A stretch of DNA of 64,000 nucleotides from Streptomyces sp. NBC_01471 (GCF_041438865.1 NZ_CP109450.1:496001-560000); one strand, 5' to 3'. Shown: positions 7,551 to 21,089, counted from the stretch's first letter. Program-made: numbers and translations. The notes: a model not told the origin generated them from the letters alone.

Positions 7551-8936
7551 ATGTCCGCTCCTGTCGCTGTATCCGCCGCCACCGCTCCCGCCTCCGCGGC
7601 CGAGACCGTGGAGCCCGCTCCCGCGGATCCCGCCGAGTCCGCCGCGCTGTCCGTCTGGCCGGCCTCCGCCCGCCCCCAGCCCGACGGCGACGTCACTGTC
7701 GGCGGGGTCTCCCTCACCGAGGCCGCCGAGGAGTTCGGCACGCCCGTCTACCTGCTGGACGAGGCCGAGGTCCGGGAGCGCTGCCGTGCCTACCGGGCCG
7801 CCTTCCCCGAGGACGACGTCATCTACGCGGCCAAGGCGTTCCTGTGCCGGGCCGTCGCCCGCTGGGTCCACCAGGAGGGCCTGGGGCTCGACGTCTGCTC
7901 CGCGGGCGAACTCGAACTGGCCGTCGGCGCAGGCTTTCCGCCCGAACGGATCGTGATGCACGGCAATGCCAAGAGCCCCAAGGACCTCGGTGCGGCGGTC
8001 CGGCTCGGCGTCGGACGGATCGTCGTCGACAGCGCGTCCGAGATCGCCCGGCTCGCCGCGACCGTGCCGCCCGGCCCGCCCCGGGCGGTCATGGTGCGGG
8101 TCGTCCCCGGCGTTTCGGCCGGCGGGCACGCGGCGGTCCGCACCGGAACGGACGACCAGAAGTTCGGTCTCTCCCTCAGCGACGGGTCCGCCGCGCACGC
8201 CGTCGCCAAGATCCTCGGCCAACCGGCGCTGGACCTCGTCGGGCTGCACTGCCACATCGGCTCGCAGATCGCGTCGGCCAAGCCCTATGCCGCCGCCGTC
8301 CGGCGCATGGTGGGGCTGATGGCCCGGATCCGGGACCAGCACGGTGTGACCCTGCGTCAGCTGGACATCGGCGGCGGCCATGCCATCGCCTACCGGCCGG
8401 GCGAGGAGAGCCTCGGCCCGGACACGCTGGCAGCGAGGGTGCGCGCGGAGCTGGCCGACGGCTGCGCACGGGCCGGACTGCCGGTACCGCGCCTCACTCT
8501 GGAGCCGGGCCGGGCAGTCACCGGACCCGCCGGGGTGGCCCTCTACCGGGTGCTGTCGGTGAAGCGCACCGGGGAGCGCACCTTCGTCGCGGTGGACGGC
8601 GGAATGAGCGACAACCCGAGGCCCGCGCTGTACGGGGCCGGGTACGCACCCCGGCTCGTGGGCCGCCGCTCCGCCACCGGGCCGGCCGAGGCCACCGTCG
8701 TGGGGCGGCACTGCGAGGCGGGCGACGTCGTGGCGGACCGGGTGCCGCTGCCCGCTGACGTACGGCCGGGCGATCTGCTGGCCGTACCGGCAGCGGGGGC
8801 CTACCACCTCTCCATGGCCTCCGGCTACAACCTGATCGGCCGCCCCCCGGTGGTCGCGGTGCGGGACGGGGCCGCCAGGGTGCTCGTGCGCCGGGAGTCG
8901 CTGGACGACGTACGGCGCCGGGATGTCGGCCTGTGA
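7551..8936 (+). CDS. lysA: Diaminopimelate decarboxylase (group IV PLP decarboxylase)
   Basis: PLP enzyme that converts meso-diaminopimelate to lysine; 461 residues. After a low-complexity Ala/Pro-rich start of about 50 residues come YAAKAF with the PLP-binding lysine, CSAGELELA, HGNAKSPKDL, GLHCHIGSQI, LDIGGGHAIAY, LEPGRAVTGPAG, and CEAGDVVAD with the active-site cysteine. These are the ordered blocks of LysA/ornithine-type fold III decarboxylases. It is probably a second LysA in this genome, because no other lysine gene lies nearby and the main lysA of streptomycetes sits beside thrA in the core (family knowledge). GAGGGGAAAAAC precedes the ATG. Confidence 0.9.
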   Translation: MSAPVAVSAATAPASAAETVEPAPADPAESAALSVWPASARPQPDGDVTVGGVSLTEAAEEFGTPVYLLDEAEVRERCRAYRAAFPEDDVIYAAKAFLCRAVARWVHQEGLGLDVCSAGELELAVGAGFPPERIVMHGNAKSPKDLGAAVRLGVGRIVVDSASEIARLAATVPPGPPRAVMVRVVPGVSAGGHAAVRTGTDDQKFGLSLSDGSAAHAVAKILGQPALDLVGLHCHIGSQIASAKPYAAAVRRMVGLMARIRDQHGVTLRQLDIGGGHAIAYRPGEESLGPDTLAARVRAELADGCARAGLPVPRLTLEPGRAVTGPAGVALYRVLSVKRTGERTFVAVDGGMSDNPRPALYGAGYAPRLVGRRSATGPAEATVVGRHCEAGDVVADRVPLPADVRPGDLLAVPAAGAYHLSMASGYNLIGRPPVVAVRDGAARVLVRRESLDDVRRRDVGL

Positions 8937-8963
8937 GAGCCGCACTGCCGGACGGCTGCCGCC

Positions 8964-8969
8964 TAGAAT
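8964..8969 (+). promoter_or_regulatory. -10 element suggesting a leaderless transcript for the UvrA-like gene
   Basis: TAGAAT ends six bases before the ATG at 8976 and there is no Shine-Dalgarno sequence. That spacing is common for leaderless mRNAs in Streptomyces. No convincing -35 hexamer is seen. Confidence 0.45.
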
Positions 8970-8975
8970 TCCGGT

Positions 8976-11318
<2,343 letters not shown>

Positions 11319-11350
11319 CCGGACGCACCCCGGCCGGCCACCCATCAGGA

Positions 11351-11368
11351 CCGCTGAGAGGTCAGCGG
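11351..11368. terminator. Small hairpin between convergent UvrA-like and sdhB genes
   Basis: CCGCTGA and TCAGCGG form a 7-bp stem with a GAGG loop. It overlaps the sdhB stop codon and lies 33 bases after the UvrA-like stop, so it could end transcription from both sides. Confidence 0.4.
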
Positions 11369-12104
11369 CCGACCTTGCGGGTGGCCCGCAGCCACTCCTT
11401 GTTCATGGCGGTGATCGACGGCAGCGGGATGCCCTTGGGGCAGGCGGTGGCGCACTCTCCGGTGAGGGTGCAGCCGCCGAACCCCTCGTCGTCCATCTGC
11501 GTCACCATGTCGAGCACCCGGGTCTCACGCTCGGGAGCCCCCTGCGGGAGCACGTTGAGATGGTTGATCTTCGCCGATGTGAACAGCATCGCCGAGCCGT
11601 TGGGGCAGGCCGCCACACAGGCGCCGCAGCCGATGCACTCGGCGTGCTCGAAGGCGTAGTCGGCGTCCGGCTTCGGCACGGGCGTGGCGTGCGCCTCGGG
11701 CGCCGCGCCGGTCGGGACGCTGACGTAGCCGCCGGACTGGATGATCCGGTCGAAGGCCGAGCGGTCCACGACGAGGTCCTTGACGACCGGGAAGGCCGAA
11801 GCACGCCACGGTTCGACGTCGATGGTGTCGCCGTCCCGGAAGGAACGCATGTGGAGCTGGCAGGTGGTGGTGCGCTCCGGGCCGTGGGCGTCGCCGTTGA
11901 TGACCAGGCTGCACGCGCCGCAGATGCCCTCGCGGCAGTCGTGGTCGAAGGCGACGGGCTGGTCGCCCTTGAGCGTGAGTTCCTCGTTGAGGGTGTCGAG
12001 CATCTCCAGGAACGACATGTCCGGTGAGATGTCTTCGACTTCGTAGGTCGTCATGGCGCCGGCGGCGGCCGCGTTCTGCTGGCGCCAGACGCGCAGGGTG
12101 AGCT

Positions 12105-12108
<4 letters not shown>
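11362..12108 (-). CDS. sdhB: Succinate dehydrogenase/fumarate reductase iron-sulfur subunit
   Basis: Subunit of respiratory complex II that passes electrons from the flavoprotein to menaquinone on the inner face of the membrane; 248 residues. Three cluster motifs are complete: CREGICGAC with a later Cys (2Fe-2S), [13 protein letters not shown] (4Fe-4S) and [14 protein letters not shown] (3Fe-4S side). The ATG at 12108 overlaps the sdhA stop as ATGA, so translation is coupled. The order sdhC-sdhA-sdhB on the minus strand is that of the type B, menaquinone-linked enzyme. Confidence 0.96.
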
Positions 12109-14054
<1,946 letters not shown>

Positions 14055-14055
14055 G

Positions 14056-14760
14056 TCAGCTCACGACTCCGGTCATGACGGCGACGGGTACCGAGATGAA
14101 GCCCACCGTCAGCACCAGCGCGAGGATGTTGGCTATGGCCTTCAGCGCCCGGTCGCGGGTGGCTTTCCCCGCGCCGAGGGTCTGTGCCGCGCTCCAGAAC
14201 CCGTGCCTGATGTGCAGGCCGAGCGCGAGCATCGCGACGATGTAGATGACGTCGCCGTACCAGGTGTGGAACGTCGCCACGACGTTCTCGTACGGGTGCC
14301 CGGGCTGGGCGTTGGTGTTCACGGTGAGGGTGGTGAAGTCCAGCAGGTGCCACACGATGAACAGCACGATGATGATGCCGCCCCAGCGCATGGTGCGGGT
14401 GGCGTAGCTGGCACGCGCGCGCTTGTGTGCGTACGCGACCGGGCGAGCGCGCAGATCACGGCGGCTGAGCTGGTAGGCGCAGACCGCGTGCAGCACCACG
14501 GCGGCGACGAGCACGACGCGGATGATCCAGAGCGCCCACTCGTAGTGCAGGAAGGGCTCGCCGATGGTGCGCAGCCAGTGCGCGTAGCTGTTGAACTGCC
14601 CGGAGCCGAAGAAGATCTTGAGGTTGCCGAACATGTGGACGACCAGGTACAGCAGCATGATCAGACCGCTCACGGCCATGATCGTCTTCTTGCCGACGGT
14701 CGATCCCCAGACCGATCGCGCCATGGACGGCCGTTGGTCCGTCTTTGTTGCCAGTGCCAT
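14056..14760 (-). CDS. sdhC: Succinate dehydrogenase cytochrome b subunit
   Basis: Single-subunit membrane anchor of type B complex II; 234 residues with five predicted membrane segments, the first at about residues 26-44 ([19 protein letters not shown]). Histidines in [24 protein letters not shown] and [10 protein letters not shown] are placed as in di-haem anchors. The ATG at 14760 was chosen because it starts a typical short cytoplasmic arm; the longer in-frame version reads into the promoter. It is the first gene of the operon and is transcribed divergently from a LysR regulator 98 bases away. Confidence 0.94.
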   Translation of the reverse strand: MALATKTDQRPSMARSVWGSTVGKKTIMAVSGLIMLLYLVVHMFGNLKIFFGSGQFNSYAHWLRTIGEPFLHYEWALWIIRVVLVAAVVLHAVCAYQLSRRDLRARPVAYAHKRARASYATRTMRWGGIIIVLFIVWHLLDFTTLTVNTNAQPGHPYENVVATFHTWYGDVIYIVAMLALGLHIRHGFWSAAQTLGAGKATRDRALKAIANILALVLTVGFISVPVAVMTGVVS

Positions 14761-14820
14761 GTCAGAAGACGTTACGGCTCCGGATGGCCAGAGGTCCAAG
14801 ACATGGAACAGCTCATATCC

Positions 14821-14835
14821 ATAGGCAGTCGCTAT
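14821..14835. promoter_or_regulatory. LysR-type box between sdhC and its divergent regulator
   Basis: ATAG-N7-CTAT, which contains the T-N11-A pattern of LysR-family operators, lies in the 98-base divergent region 24 bases ahead of the regulator start. It could serve both autoregulation and control of sdhCAB. A weak -10 (TACCGT, 14846-14851) seven bases before the regulator ATG suggests a leaderless message. Confidence 0.5.
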
Positions 14836-14858
14836 CGCGATCGGCTACCGTGGCAGAC

Positions 14859-15785
14859 ATGCAGCTCCAGCAGCTCGGCTACTTCGTCGCCGTCGCCGAG
14901 ACCCGCCACTTCACCCGCGCGGCCGAGGAGCTGCATGTCGCCCAGCCCTCGCTGTCCCAGCAGATCAGGGCGCTGGAGAAGGAGCTCGGCGCCGAGCTGT
15001 TCAGCAGGGCCCGGGGCAACATCACCCTCACCGACGCCGGCGAGACCCTCCTGCCGCTCGCCCGCCGGATCCTGGCGGACGCCGAGACCGCCCGCCACGA
15101 GGTGCAGGAACTGGCCCAGCTGAGGCGCGGCCGGGTACGGCTGGGCGCGACGCCCAGCCTCTGCACCGGTCTGCTCCCCGACGTCCTGCGCACCTTCCAC
15201 GAACAGCACCCCGGTATCCAGCTGATGATCGAGGAGGGCGGCTCGCACGACCTCGTACGGGAACTGGCGCGCGGCGCGCTCGACCTCGCGCTGGTCGTCC
15301 TCCCGCTGCCCACCCCGTCGCCCGCGCTCACCACCGTCGAGCTGCTCCAGGAGGACCTGGTCGTCGTCTCGTCGCCCACTGCCGCCACGCCGCGCTCACC
15401 CCTGCGGATCACCGATCTGGAGGGCGAGCCGATGGTGATGTTCCGGCACGGCTACGACCTCCGCGACCTCACGCTGTCGGCCTGCCGCGCCGAGGGGTTC
15501 GAGCCGTACTTCACCGTCGAGGGCGGCGAGATGGACGCGGTGCTCGGTTTCGTACGGGCCGGGCTCGGCATCGCGGTGGTGCCCAGCATGATCGCGGCGC
15601 GGGCCGGGCACGGGCTGCGGGTCACCCCGCTGGCCCGGCCCGGACTGCGCCGTACGATCGCGCTGGCCCACCGCAGCGATGTGGCGCCGCCGCGGGCCGC
15701 CCGGGTCCTCCAGGACGTACTGCTCGCCAGCGCCCCGGCAGGCACCGGTTCCGGTCACACGGCGTCGGCCAGCGACAGGGTGTGA
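14859..15785 (+). CDS. LysR-family transcriptional regulator next to sdhCAB
   Basis: 308-residue LysR regulator: winged helix at the start (LQQLGYFVAVAETRHFTRAAEELHVAQPSLSQQIRALE is the usual N-terminal block, residues 2-41), then a two-lobed effector domain of the periplasmic-binding fold with RRGRVRLGATPSL opening it. Divergence from sdhC makes complex II the natural target, possibly in response to a dicarboxylate; this is inference from position. The ATG at 14859 puts the helix-turn-helix at its normal distance. Its 3' end overlaps the end of the c-di-GMP enzyme gene by 31 bases on the other strand. Confidence 0.93.
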   Translation: MQLQQLGYFVAVAETRHFTRAAEELHVAQPSLSQQIRALEKELGAELFSRARGNITLTDAGETLLPLARRILADAETARHEVQELAQLRRGRVRLGATPSLCTGLLPDVLRTFHEQHPGIQLMIEEGGSHDLVRELARGALDLALVVLPLPTPSPALTTVELLQEDLVVVSSPTAATPRSPLRITDLEGEPMVMFRHGYDLRDLTLSACRAEGFEPYFTVEGGEMDAVLGFVRAGLGIAVVPSMIAARAGHGLRVTPLARPGLRRTIALAHRSDVAPPRAARVLQDVLLASAPAGTGSGHTASASDRV

Positions 15786-17938
15786 ATCCGGTCGGGGGCG
15801 CCCGGCCTCGCGTAGTACCAGCCCTGGGCCGTGTCACAGCCCAGCTCCTTCAGCTGGTCGGCCTGCGCGCCGGTCTCCACGCCCTCGACGGTGACCGCCA
15901 GCTCCAGGCTGTGTGCCAGCGCGACGATCCCCTCGACGATCTTGAGGTCGACCGGGTCGGCCGGATGCTGCTGCATCGACTGCGTGAACGACCGGTCCAG
16001 CTTCAGCACGCTCACCGGCAGCCTGCGCAGATTGGCGAGGTTGGAGTAACCGGTGCCGAAGTCGTCCAGTGCGATGTCCACACCCATGTCGGCCAGTTGC
16101 CGCAGCGGCTTGAGCAGATCGTCGTCCGCGCCGATCAGCGCCGACTCGGTGACCTCCAGGCAGAGCGCGCCCGGATCGAGACCGGTGCGCTCCAGGACCG
16201 CCACCGTGTCGGCGACCAGGCCCGGGTGGTAGAGCTGGGTGGGCGAGAGGTTCACATTGATCCGCAGCGGCCCGCCGTCGCTGTGCGCGGGGTGCAGTCG
16301 CTGCCAGCCCCTCGCCTGCCGTACGGACTCCTCCAGGACCCAGCGGCCCAGCGGCACGATCAGCCCGGTGTGTTCCGCGAGCGAGATGAACCGGTCGGGC
16401 CCGAGTATGCCGTGCTGCGGATGCGACCAGCGCACCAGCGCCTCCGCGCCGTGCACGGTGCCGTCGCCCAGGTGCACCAGCGGCTGGTACTCGATGAAGA
16501 ACTCACCGCGCTCCAGAGCCGCGGGCAGCGCTGTGGTGAGTCCGTGCCGGGTGATGGCGCGGGCGTCCGCCTCGGCGTCGGCCAGCTGGAAGCGGTTGCC
16601 GCCCGCGGCCTTCGCCCGGTACATCGTGATGTCGGCGCTGCGCAGCACCTCGGCCGCGCTCTGCGCCCCGGACAGCCCTTCGACGACCCCGATGCTCCCC
16701 CGGACGGTCAGCTCCCGGCCGTCGATCCGGATGGGGGCCGCCAGCACCGACAGGATGCGTACGGCCAGTTCCTCGACCTCGTCGGCACACTCGTATCCCG
16801 TGGTGAGCGCGACGAATTCGTCACCGCCGAGCCGGGCCACCATCTCACCCGACGCCGTTGCGCAGCTCTGCAGCCGGTCGGCGACCTCGACCAGCATCCG
16901 GTCGCCCGCCGAGTGCCCGAGGCTGTCGTTGATCGCCTTGAAGCCGTCGAGGTCCAGGTAGCAGAGACCGAAGCGCATCGCGTCGGGTGCGGTGACCGCC
17001 TTCTCCAGCCGCTCGAAGAAGAGCGTGCGGTTGGGCAGTCCGGTCAGCGCGTCGTGCGTCGCCTCGTACCGCAACCGCAGATTGAGCAGCCGCCGCTCGG
17101 TGGTGTCCTCGATGAGCGCCAGCTGGTACTGCGGCCTGCCCTCCGCGTCCCGCAGCAGCGACACCGTGAGATTGGTCCACAGGACGGTGCCGTCGTTGCG
17201 GTAGTACGGCTTCTCGACGCGGTAGTGCTCACGGTCGCCACGCACCAGTTCGGCGTGCATCCGCCAGACGTGCGGGGCGTCGTCGGGGTGCACCCACTCG
17301 TTCACCCTGCGGCTGCGCACATGGTGGTCGACCCCGCCGAACATCCGCAGCAGGGCGCCGTTGATCTCCAGGATGTTCCCGTCGAGGTCGGCGATGCCGA
17401 TGCCGACCGCCGCGTCCTCGAACACCGCGCGGAACCGCGTCTCGGTGACATGCAGCGCCTCCTCGGCCGCGCTGCGCGCGGAGAGCGCCGAGCGGGCGAT
17501 GGCCTCCTGCTCCGCGAGCGTGCGCTCGCGGAGCGCCTGGGAGAACCCGGCGGCCAGGGAGTGCTGGAGGCGGGCGCAGCGGTTGCGGATCTCCTCGGCG
17601 GTGAGGTCGGGTCCCGTGATCCTCGCCCCGCAGTACAGCACCAGATACGAGTCGACCACCCCGAGCGTCCGGCTGAGGGCGTCCGGGTCGGTGCAGTGGG
17701 CGGCCACCAGATCGCTGCCGACCCGGTGGGCCGGTGCCGGGTCGAAGGGCCAGGCGTGCAGCGCGTCGCGGAGGCCGTGCGCGAGCGGCAGCAGGTGCTG
17801 CTCGAACTCGGGCCGGGTCAGTGAGGTGGCGGTGGACGGGAAGATGGCCCGGCTCCAGATGGTCGCGAAGCGGCCGATTCTGTCCTCGGGACTGTCCTGG
17901 TCGGCCGAGGACGCCGACTTCTGCCTCGGCACGTTCAC
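15755..17938 (-). CDS. rmdA: PAS-GGDEF-EAL cyclic di-GMP enzyme (RmdA-like)
   Basis: 727-residue soluble protein. An N-terminal region of about 165 residues without a clear family is followed by a PAS/PAC sensor domain (RFRAVFEDAAVGIGIADLDG to LIEDTTER), a GGDEF domain with intact RLGGDEF and GLPNRTLFFERL, and an EAL domain with AEALVRW, EVTESALIG and DDFGTGYS. Both output motifs look intact, so it may make and degrade c-di-GMP. Domain order, size and neighbours match S. coelicolor RmdA, which affects aerial development (from memory). The GTG at 17938 overlaps the stop of the methyltransferase gene as GTGA, so the two are translationally coupled. Confidence 0.9.
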   Translation of the reverse strand: MNVPRQKSASSADQDSPEDRIGRFATIWSRAIFPSTATSLTRPEFEQHLLPLAHGLRDALHAWPFDPAPAHRVGSDLVAAHCTDPDALSRTLGVVDSYLVLYCGARITGPDLTAEEIRNRCARLQHSLAAGFSQALRERTLAEQEAIARSALSARSAAEEALHVTETRFRAVFEDAAVGIGIADLDGNILEINGALLRMFGGVDHHVRSRRVNEWVHPDDAPHVWRMHAELVRGDREHYRVEKPYYRNDGTVLWTNLTVSLLRDAEGRPQYQLALIEDTTERRLLNLRLRYEATHDALTGLPNRTLFFERLEKAVTAPDAMRFGLCYLDLDGFKAINDSLGHSAGDRMLVEVADRLQSCATASGEMVARLGGDEFVALTTGYECADEVEELAVRILSVLAAPIRIDGRELTVRGSIGVVEGLSGAQSAAEVLRSADITMYRAKAAGGNRFQLADAEADARAITRHGLTTALPAALERGEFFIEYQPLVHLGDGTVHGAEALVRWSHPQHGILGPDRFISLAEHTGLIVPLGRWVLEESVRQARGWQRLHPAHSDGGPLRINVNLSPTQLYHPGLVADTVAVLERTGLDPGALCLEVTESALIGADDDLLKPLRQLADMGVDIALDDFGTGYSNLANLRRLPVSVLKLDRSFTQSMQQHPADPVDLKIVEGIVALAHSLELAVTVEGVETGAQADQLKELGCDTAQGWYYARPGAPDRIHTLSLADAV

Positions 17939-18747
17939 GGCCTGAGTCCCACTCCTGCGACACCCGCGAAGGCGTACGGGTCCTCCTGTTCGGCCGGGGC
18001 GTCCGGCCGCCACTCCGGCATGGCGACCAGGCCGGGCTGCACGAGCTCGTACCCGTCGAAGAACCGGGCGACCTCCTCGCGTGAACGCATCACGAGCGGG
18101 TTGCGGATGTTGCGGTAGACGCCGACCGCACCGCCCGCCTGCTCCTGGAATACGGGGATCCCCTCGTACGACGCGTGGGTGAGGATCAGCAGGCTGCCGG
18201 GCGCGAGGGCGTCGCGCAGAGCGGCGACCGCCGTGTCCGGGTCGTCGGCGTCCTCGATGAAGTGGAGTACGGCGACCAGCAGCAGCGCCACCGGGCGGTC
18301 GAGGTCGAGTACCGACCGGACCTCCGGACTGTCCAGGATCTCCCGGGGCTTGCGCAGGTCGGCGGCGGTCACGGCGGTCAGCTCGTTGCCTTCGAGCACG
18401 GCCTTGCTGTGGGCGACGGCGACCGGGTCGTGGTCGACGTACACGACCCGGGAGTCCGGATCGACGGACTGGGCGACCTCGTGCACATTCCCGAAGGTCG
18501 GTATGCCGGACCCGATGTCGAGAAACTGTGTGATTCCCCGTTCCACGGCGAACCTGACCGCGCGGCGCATGAAGGCCCGGTTCGCCTGCATCACCTTGGG
18601 AAGTCCCGGCATGAACTCCATGGCTTTGCGGGCGGCCTCGCGGTCCACCTCGAAATTGTGCGAGCCGCCCAAGTAGTAGTCGTAGATCCGCGACACGCTC
18701 GGCACCGAAAGATCGATGCCCTGCGGGGCCCAGGCAGGACGCTCCAT
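17935..18747 (-). CDS. SAV_2177-family SAM-dependent methyltransferase
   Basis: 270-residue protein of the family abundant in streptomycetes that shows SVSRIYDYYLGGSHNFEVDR near the start, QANRAFMRRAV, and the SAM-binding loop FLDIGSGIPTFGNVHE followed by VVYVDHDPVAVAHSK. Substrates of this family are unknown. The ATG at 18747 is preceded by TTGGAGAC; an upstream TTG is less likely. It is the first gene of a pair and overlaps the c-di-GMP enzyme gene by four bases, an intimate link with second-messenger signalling. A paralogue lies at 58505-59287. Confidence 0.88.
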   Translation of the reverse strand: MERPAWAPQGIDLSVPSVSRIYDYYLGGSHNFEVDREAARKAMEFMPGLPKVMQANRAFMRRAVRFAVERGITQFLDIGSGIPTFGNVHEVAQSVDPDSRVVYVDHDPVAVAHSKAVLEGNELTAVTAADLRKPREILDSPEVRSVLDLDRPVALLLVAVLHFIEDADDPDTAVAALRDALAPGSLLILTHASYEGIPVFQEQAGGAVGVYRNIRNPLVMRSREEVARFFDGYELVQPGLVAMPEWRPDAPAEQEDPYAFAGVAGVGLRP

Positions 18748-19065
18748 CAATGTCTCCAACAAGTCGGCACGACGGTCCGGCCATGTCCATGGCCACTGTT
18801 CGGGCCGAATCTACTGACCACCCGGCAAGAGAGCGAGCAAAAACGGAAATTGGCGGTCCGTTATTGGTCACACGCCGCTGGCAAGTGCTTCCGGCCTGCC
18901 GCCGCGCGCTCCGTGCGAGCGTGGCGGAGCCCATCGTAAGCACCGTCCTCCGCGGCAATTCCCGCGGGTGACACGTGAGATGGCGGGCTCAAACACAAAG
19001 ACGCAGATATCCCCCCTTCCGGCGAATCAGTGACAACGCCGGGGTGCTGCCGCGCAGGGCGGATC
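18748..19065. other. Divergent intergenic region, no gene seen
   Basis: About 318 bases between the methyltransferase and the proline-rich protein gene. It has lower GC patches (around 18835-18870 and 18995-19015) that would suit two divergent promoters. No reading frame with coding character, and no clear operator or hairpin, was recognised. Confidence 0.5.
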
Positions 19066-19629
19066 ATGCTGCTCGGCATGTACCGATCGCCGCGGACCCT
19101 CGTTCCGCTCACCGGCCGGCTGCTGGCCGTGGCGGGCCTCCTCTGGTTCCCGCTGATACCCGTACCCGCAGCCGCGGCCGACTGCTCGTACGCCTACATC
19201 TCCCAGTCGGGGCACGGTGTTTCGGGGACAGCGGTCGTCGTCTCCGGGAGCGGCAGCTGCCGGGCCGGGCACACCCATGCGCCGAAGCCCCCGCCACCGC
19301 GACCCCCGAAGCCGAAGCCCGAACCACCTCCGCCGCCACCGCCGCCACCCCCGCCGCCACGGCCGGTGTACCACCCGCCGCCCGTCCAGCACCGCGCGGC
19401 GCCTCCGCCGGCCCCCGCGCCACGGCCCGAGCCGCCGAAGCCGCCGAAGCCGCCGAAGCCCTCGGTACGCCCGCGGCCGCCCGCGCCGAAGCCCGTCGCC
19501 CTCCCGGCGTACAAGGCCCCCGTGCGGAAGAAGCCGCATACCGGGCCGCCCATCGTCACGCTGATGCTTCTGGTGACGGCTCCGGCCGTCTTCGCCGTGG
19601 CCGTGCTGCGCCCGCGCTCCTCCCGCTGA
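19066..19629 (+). CDS. Secreted proline-rich protein with C-terminal membrane anchor
   Basis: 187 residues. A signal peptide (RLLAVAGLLWFPLIPV then AAAA) is followed by a short Cys-containing segment with two cysteines (DCSYAYI and GSGSCRAG), then about 85 residues of proline-rich sequence with poly-Pro and PPKP repeats, and a C-terminal hydrophobic helix (VTLMLLVTAPAVFAVAVL) ending in a basic tail RPRSSR. It probably spans the cell wall as an extended stalk. It precedes the DUF4239 gene by 27 bases. The ATG at 19066 follows AGGGCGG; GTG 19030 and ATG 19078 are other choices. A similar secreted proline-rich protein lies near rmdA in S. coelicolor (memory). Function unknown. Confidence 0.75.
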   Translation: MLLGMYRSPRTLVPLTGRLLAVAGLLWFPLIPVPAAAADCSYAYISQSGHGVSGTAVVVSGSGSCRAGHTHAPKPPPPRPPKPKPEPPPPPPPPPPPPRPVYHPPPVQHRAAPPPAPAPRPEPPKPPKPPKPSVRPRPPAPKPVALPAYKAPVRKKPHTGPPIVTLMLLVTAPAVFAVAVLRPRSSR

Positions 19630-19656
19630 TCCGCCCGCTGACCGACGGAGACACCC

Positions 19657-20421
19657 GTGTCGGAATGGCTTGTTCTCACTCTCGCGATGGTGGCCGCCTG
19701 TGCCGTCGTCCTGACCATCACCCTGCTCAGCAACCGCCGGATCGCCGACGACGACGACCCCTCGCAGACACCCGACGTCATCGAGTACATGACGATGATG
19801 ATCGGCGTGATCTACGCGATCGTGCTGGGTCTGGCCATCGCAGGCGTCTGGGAGGGCCGCGGCGCCGCCCAGGAATCCGTACGCCTGGAGGCCCAGGCCC
19901 TGCATGAGGTCGACGCCCGCTCGGCCGTCTATCCCCCCGCGGTCCATCAGCGCATCCACACCGATGTGGAGACCTACGTCAGTTACGTTCTGGACACCGA
20001 GTGGAAGCACATGGGCGAGCACGGCGACCTCACCGACCGGGGTGCGCAACTCCTCGGTCAGGTACGCCGGGACGTCACCGACTACAAGCCGGCGAACGAT
20101 CACGAGGGCGAGGCCTACCAGCCCCTGGTCGACCAGGTCTCGGCAGCGGACGACGCCCGCAGCTCGCGGGCGCAGGCCGCGCAGGCGACGATGCCGGGGG
20201 TGGTCTGGTTCGGCCTGATCGCCGGTGCGGTGATCACCGTCGGGCTGATCTTCACTCTCCAGATCCGGCGCTCCCCGAAGGAACTGCTGCTCGCCGGGCT
20301 CTTCAGCGCACTGATCGCCTTCCTGCTGTTCCTGATCTGGGACTTCGACGCGCCCTTCGGCCGGGGCGCCATCTCCGCCACGGCCGGACCGTTCCTCGAT
20401 CTCTTCCCGCACGCGAAATAG
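19657..20421 (+). CDS. DUF4239 (bestrophin-like) membrane protein
   Basis: 254 residues with four membrane segments: one at the N-terminus (LVLTLAMVAACAVVLTITLL), one at about 48-66 after a short acidic loop, then a hydrophilic domain of about 105 residues with EWKHMGEHGDLTDRG, and two near the C-terminus (VVWFGLIAGAVITVGLIFTL and LLAGLFSALIAFLLFLIW). This layout is that of DUF4239 proteins, sometimes called bestrophin-like, of unknown function. The GTG start follows the proline-rich protein stop by 27 bases. Confidence 0.85.
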   Translation: MSEWLVLTLAMVAACAVVLTITLLSNRRIADDDDPSQTPDVIEYMTMMIGVIYAIVLGLAIAGVWEGRGAAQESVRLEAQALHEVDARSAVYPPAVHQRIHTDVETYVSYVLDTEWKHMGEHGDLTDRGAQLLGQVRRDVTDYKPANDHEGEAYQPLVDQVSAADDARSSRAQAAQATMPGVVWFGLIAGAVITVGLIFTLQIRRSPKELLLAGLFSALIAFLLFLIWDFDAPFGRGAISATAGPFLDLFPHAK

Positions 20422-20453
20422 GAGCCCGAACGCCGGAGCGATAACCTCTCGGC

Positions 20454-20915
20454 GTGACAGATCAGCAGCCTCACCAGTTCGAACGCGGTACAGACGGTCC
20501 CAAGGTGATCGTGGTCGGGATGGACGGTTCACAGCCGTCACTGCGGGCCGCCTCGTATGCCGCCGGGCTCGCCCGGCGGCAGAACGCGCTGCTCGCCATC
20601 GTGTACGTCCAGCCGGTGCTCTCCGCCGGGGTGTCCGTGGGCGCCCCGGTCGGGGACACCACCGAGGAGATCGCCGAGGGGCTCGTCGCCGAGATCCGGA
20701 CCGCCACCGAGCGGGTCAAGGAGATATTCGCCGTGCGCTGGGAGTTCCACACCTTCCGCGGTGATCCCTACAACGGTCTGGTCACCGCGGCCGACGAGCT
20801 CAAGGCGGACGCCGTGGTGGTCGGGGCCTCCGAGTCGGCCGGCCACCGGATCGTGGGATCGGTGGCCGTCCGGCTGGTCAAGTCCGGCCGCTGGCCGGTC
20901 ACCGTCGTCCCGTAG
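20454..20915 (+). CDS. Universal stress protein (UspA family)
   Basis: 153-residue single-domain Usp. VIVVGMDGSQPSLRAASYAA opens the fold and VVGASESAGHRIVGSVAVRL carries the G-2X-G-9X-G(S/T) ATP-binding pattern, so it should bind ATP. The GTG at 20454 has no clear ribosome binding site, but TAACCT lies six bases before it, as in leaderless messages. The gene lies 32 bases after the DUF4239 gene. Confidence 0.92.
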   Translation: MTDQQPHQFERGTDGPKVIVVGMDGSQPSLRAASYAAGLARRQNALLAIVYVQPVLSAGVSVGAPVGDTTEEIAEGLVAEIRTATERVKEIFAVRWEFHTFRGDPYNGLVTAADELKADAVVVGASESAGHRIVGSVAVRLVKSGRWPVTVVP

Positions 20916-21089
20916 CCGCCCCTGCCGCCCGTCCGGTACCACCGGCGCAGTCCCATGACAGGGCACGGCGGCAGGGCGCGCGCGGCACTCCGACCGCTCA
21001 CCGTGCCGTTCGTCGCACCGTTCAACCGCTCGCCGCAGAGCCCCGCCCGGCCGCTGTCCCTTCCCGCCGCGCTGCGCTCGTATACGAAG

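Noticed and set aside
15755-18958. 1067-residue version of the c-di-GMP enzyme
   Set aside because: The first 340 residues would be out-of-frame translation of the methyltransferase gene; the GTGA junction at 17935-17938 gives a natural start.
19030-19629. Proline-rich repeat region as a possible non-coding repeat or CRISPR-like array
   Set aside because: The repeats are codon-based (CCG CCG, CCG AAG) within a frame that has a signal peptide and membrane anchor; there are no spacers.
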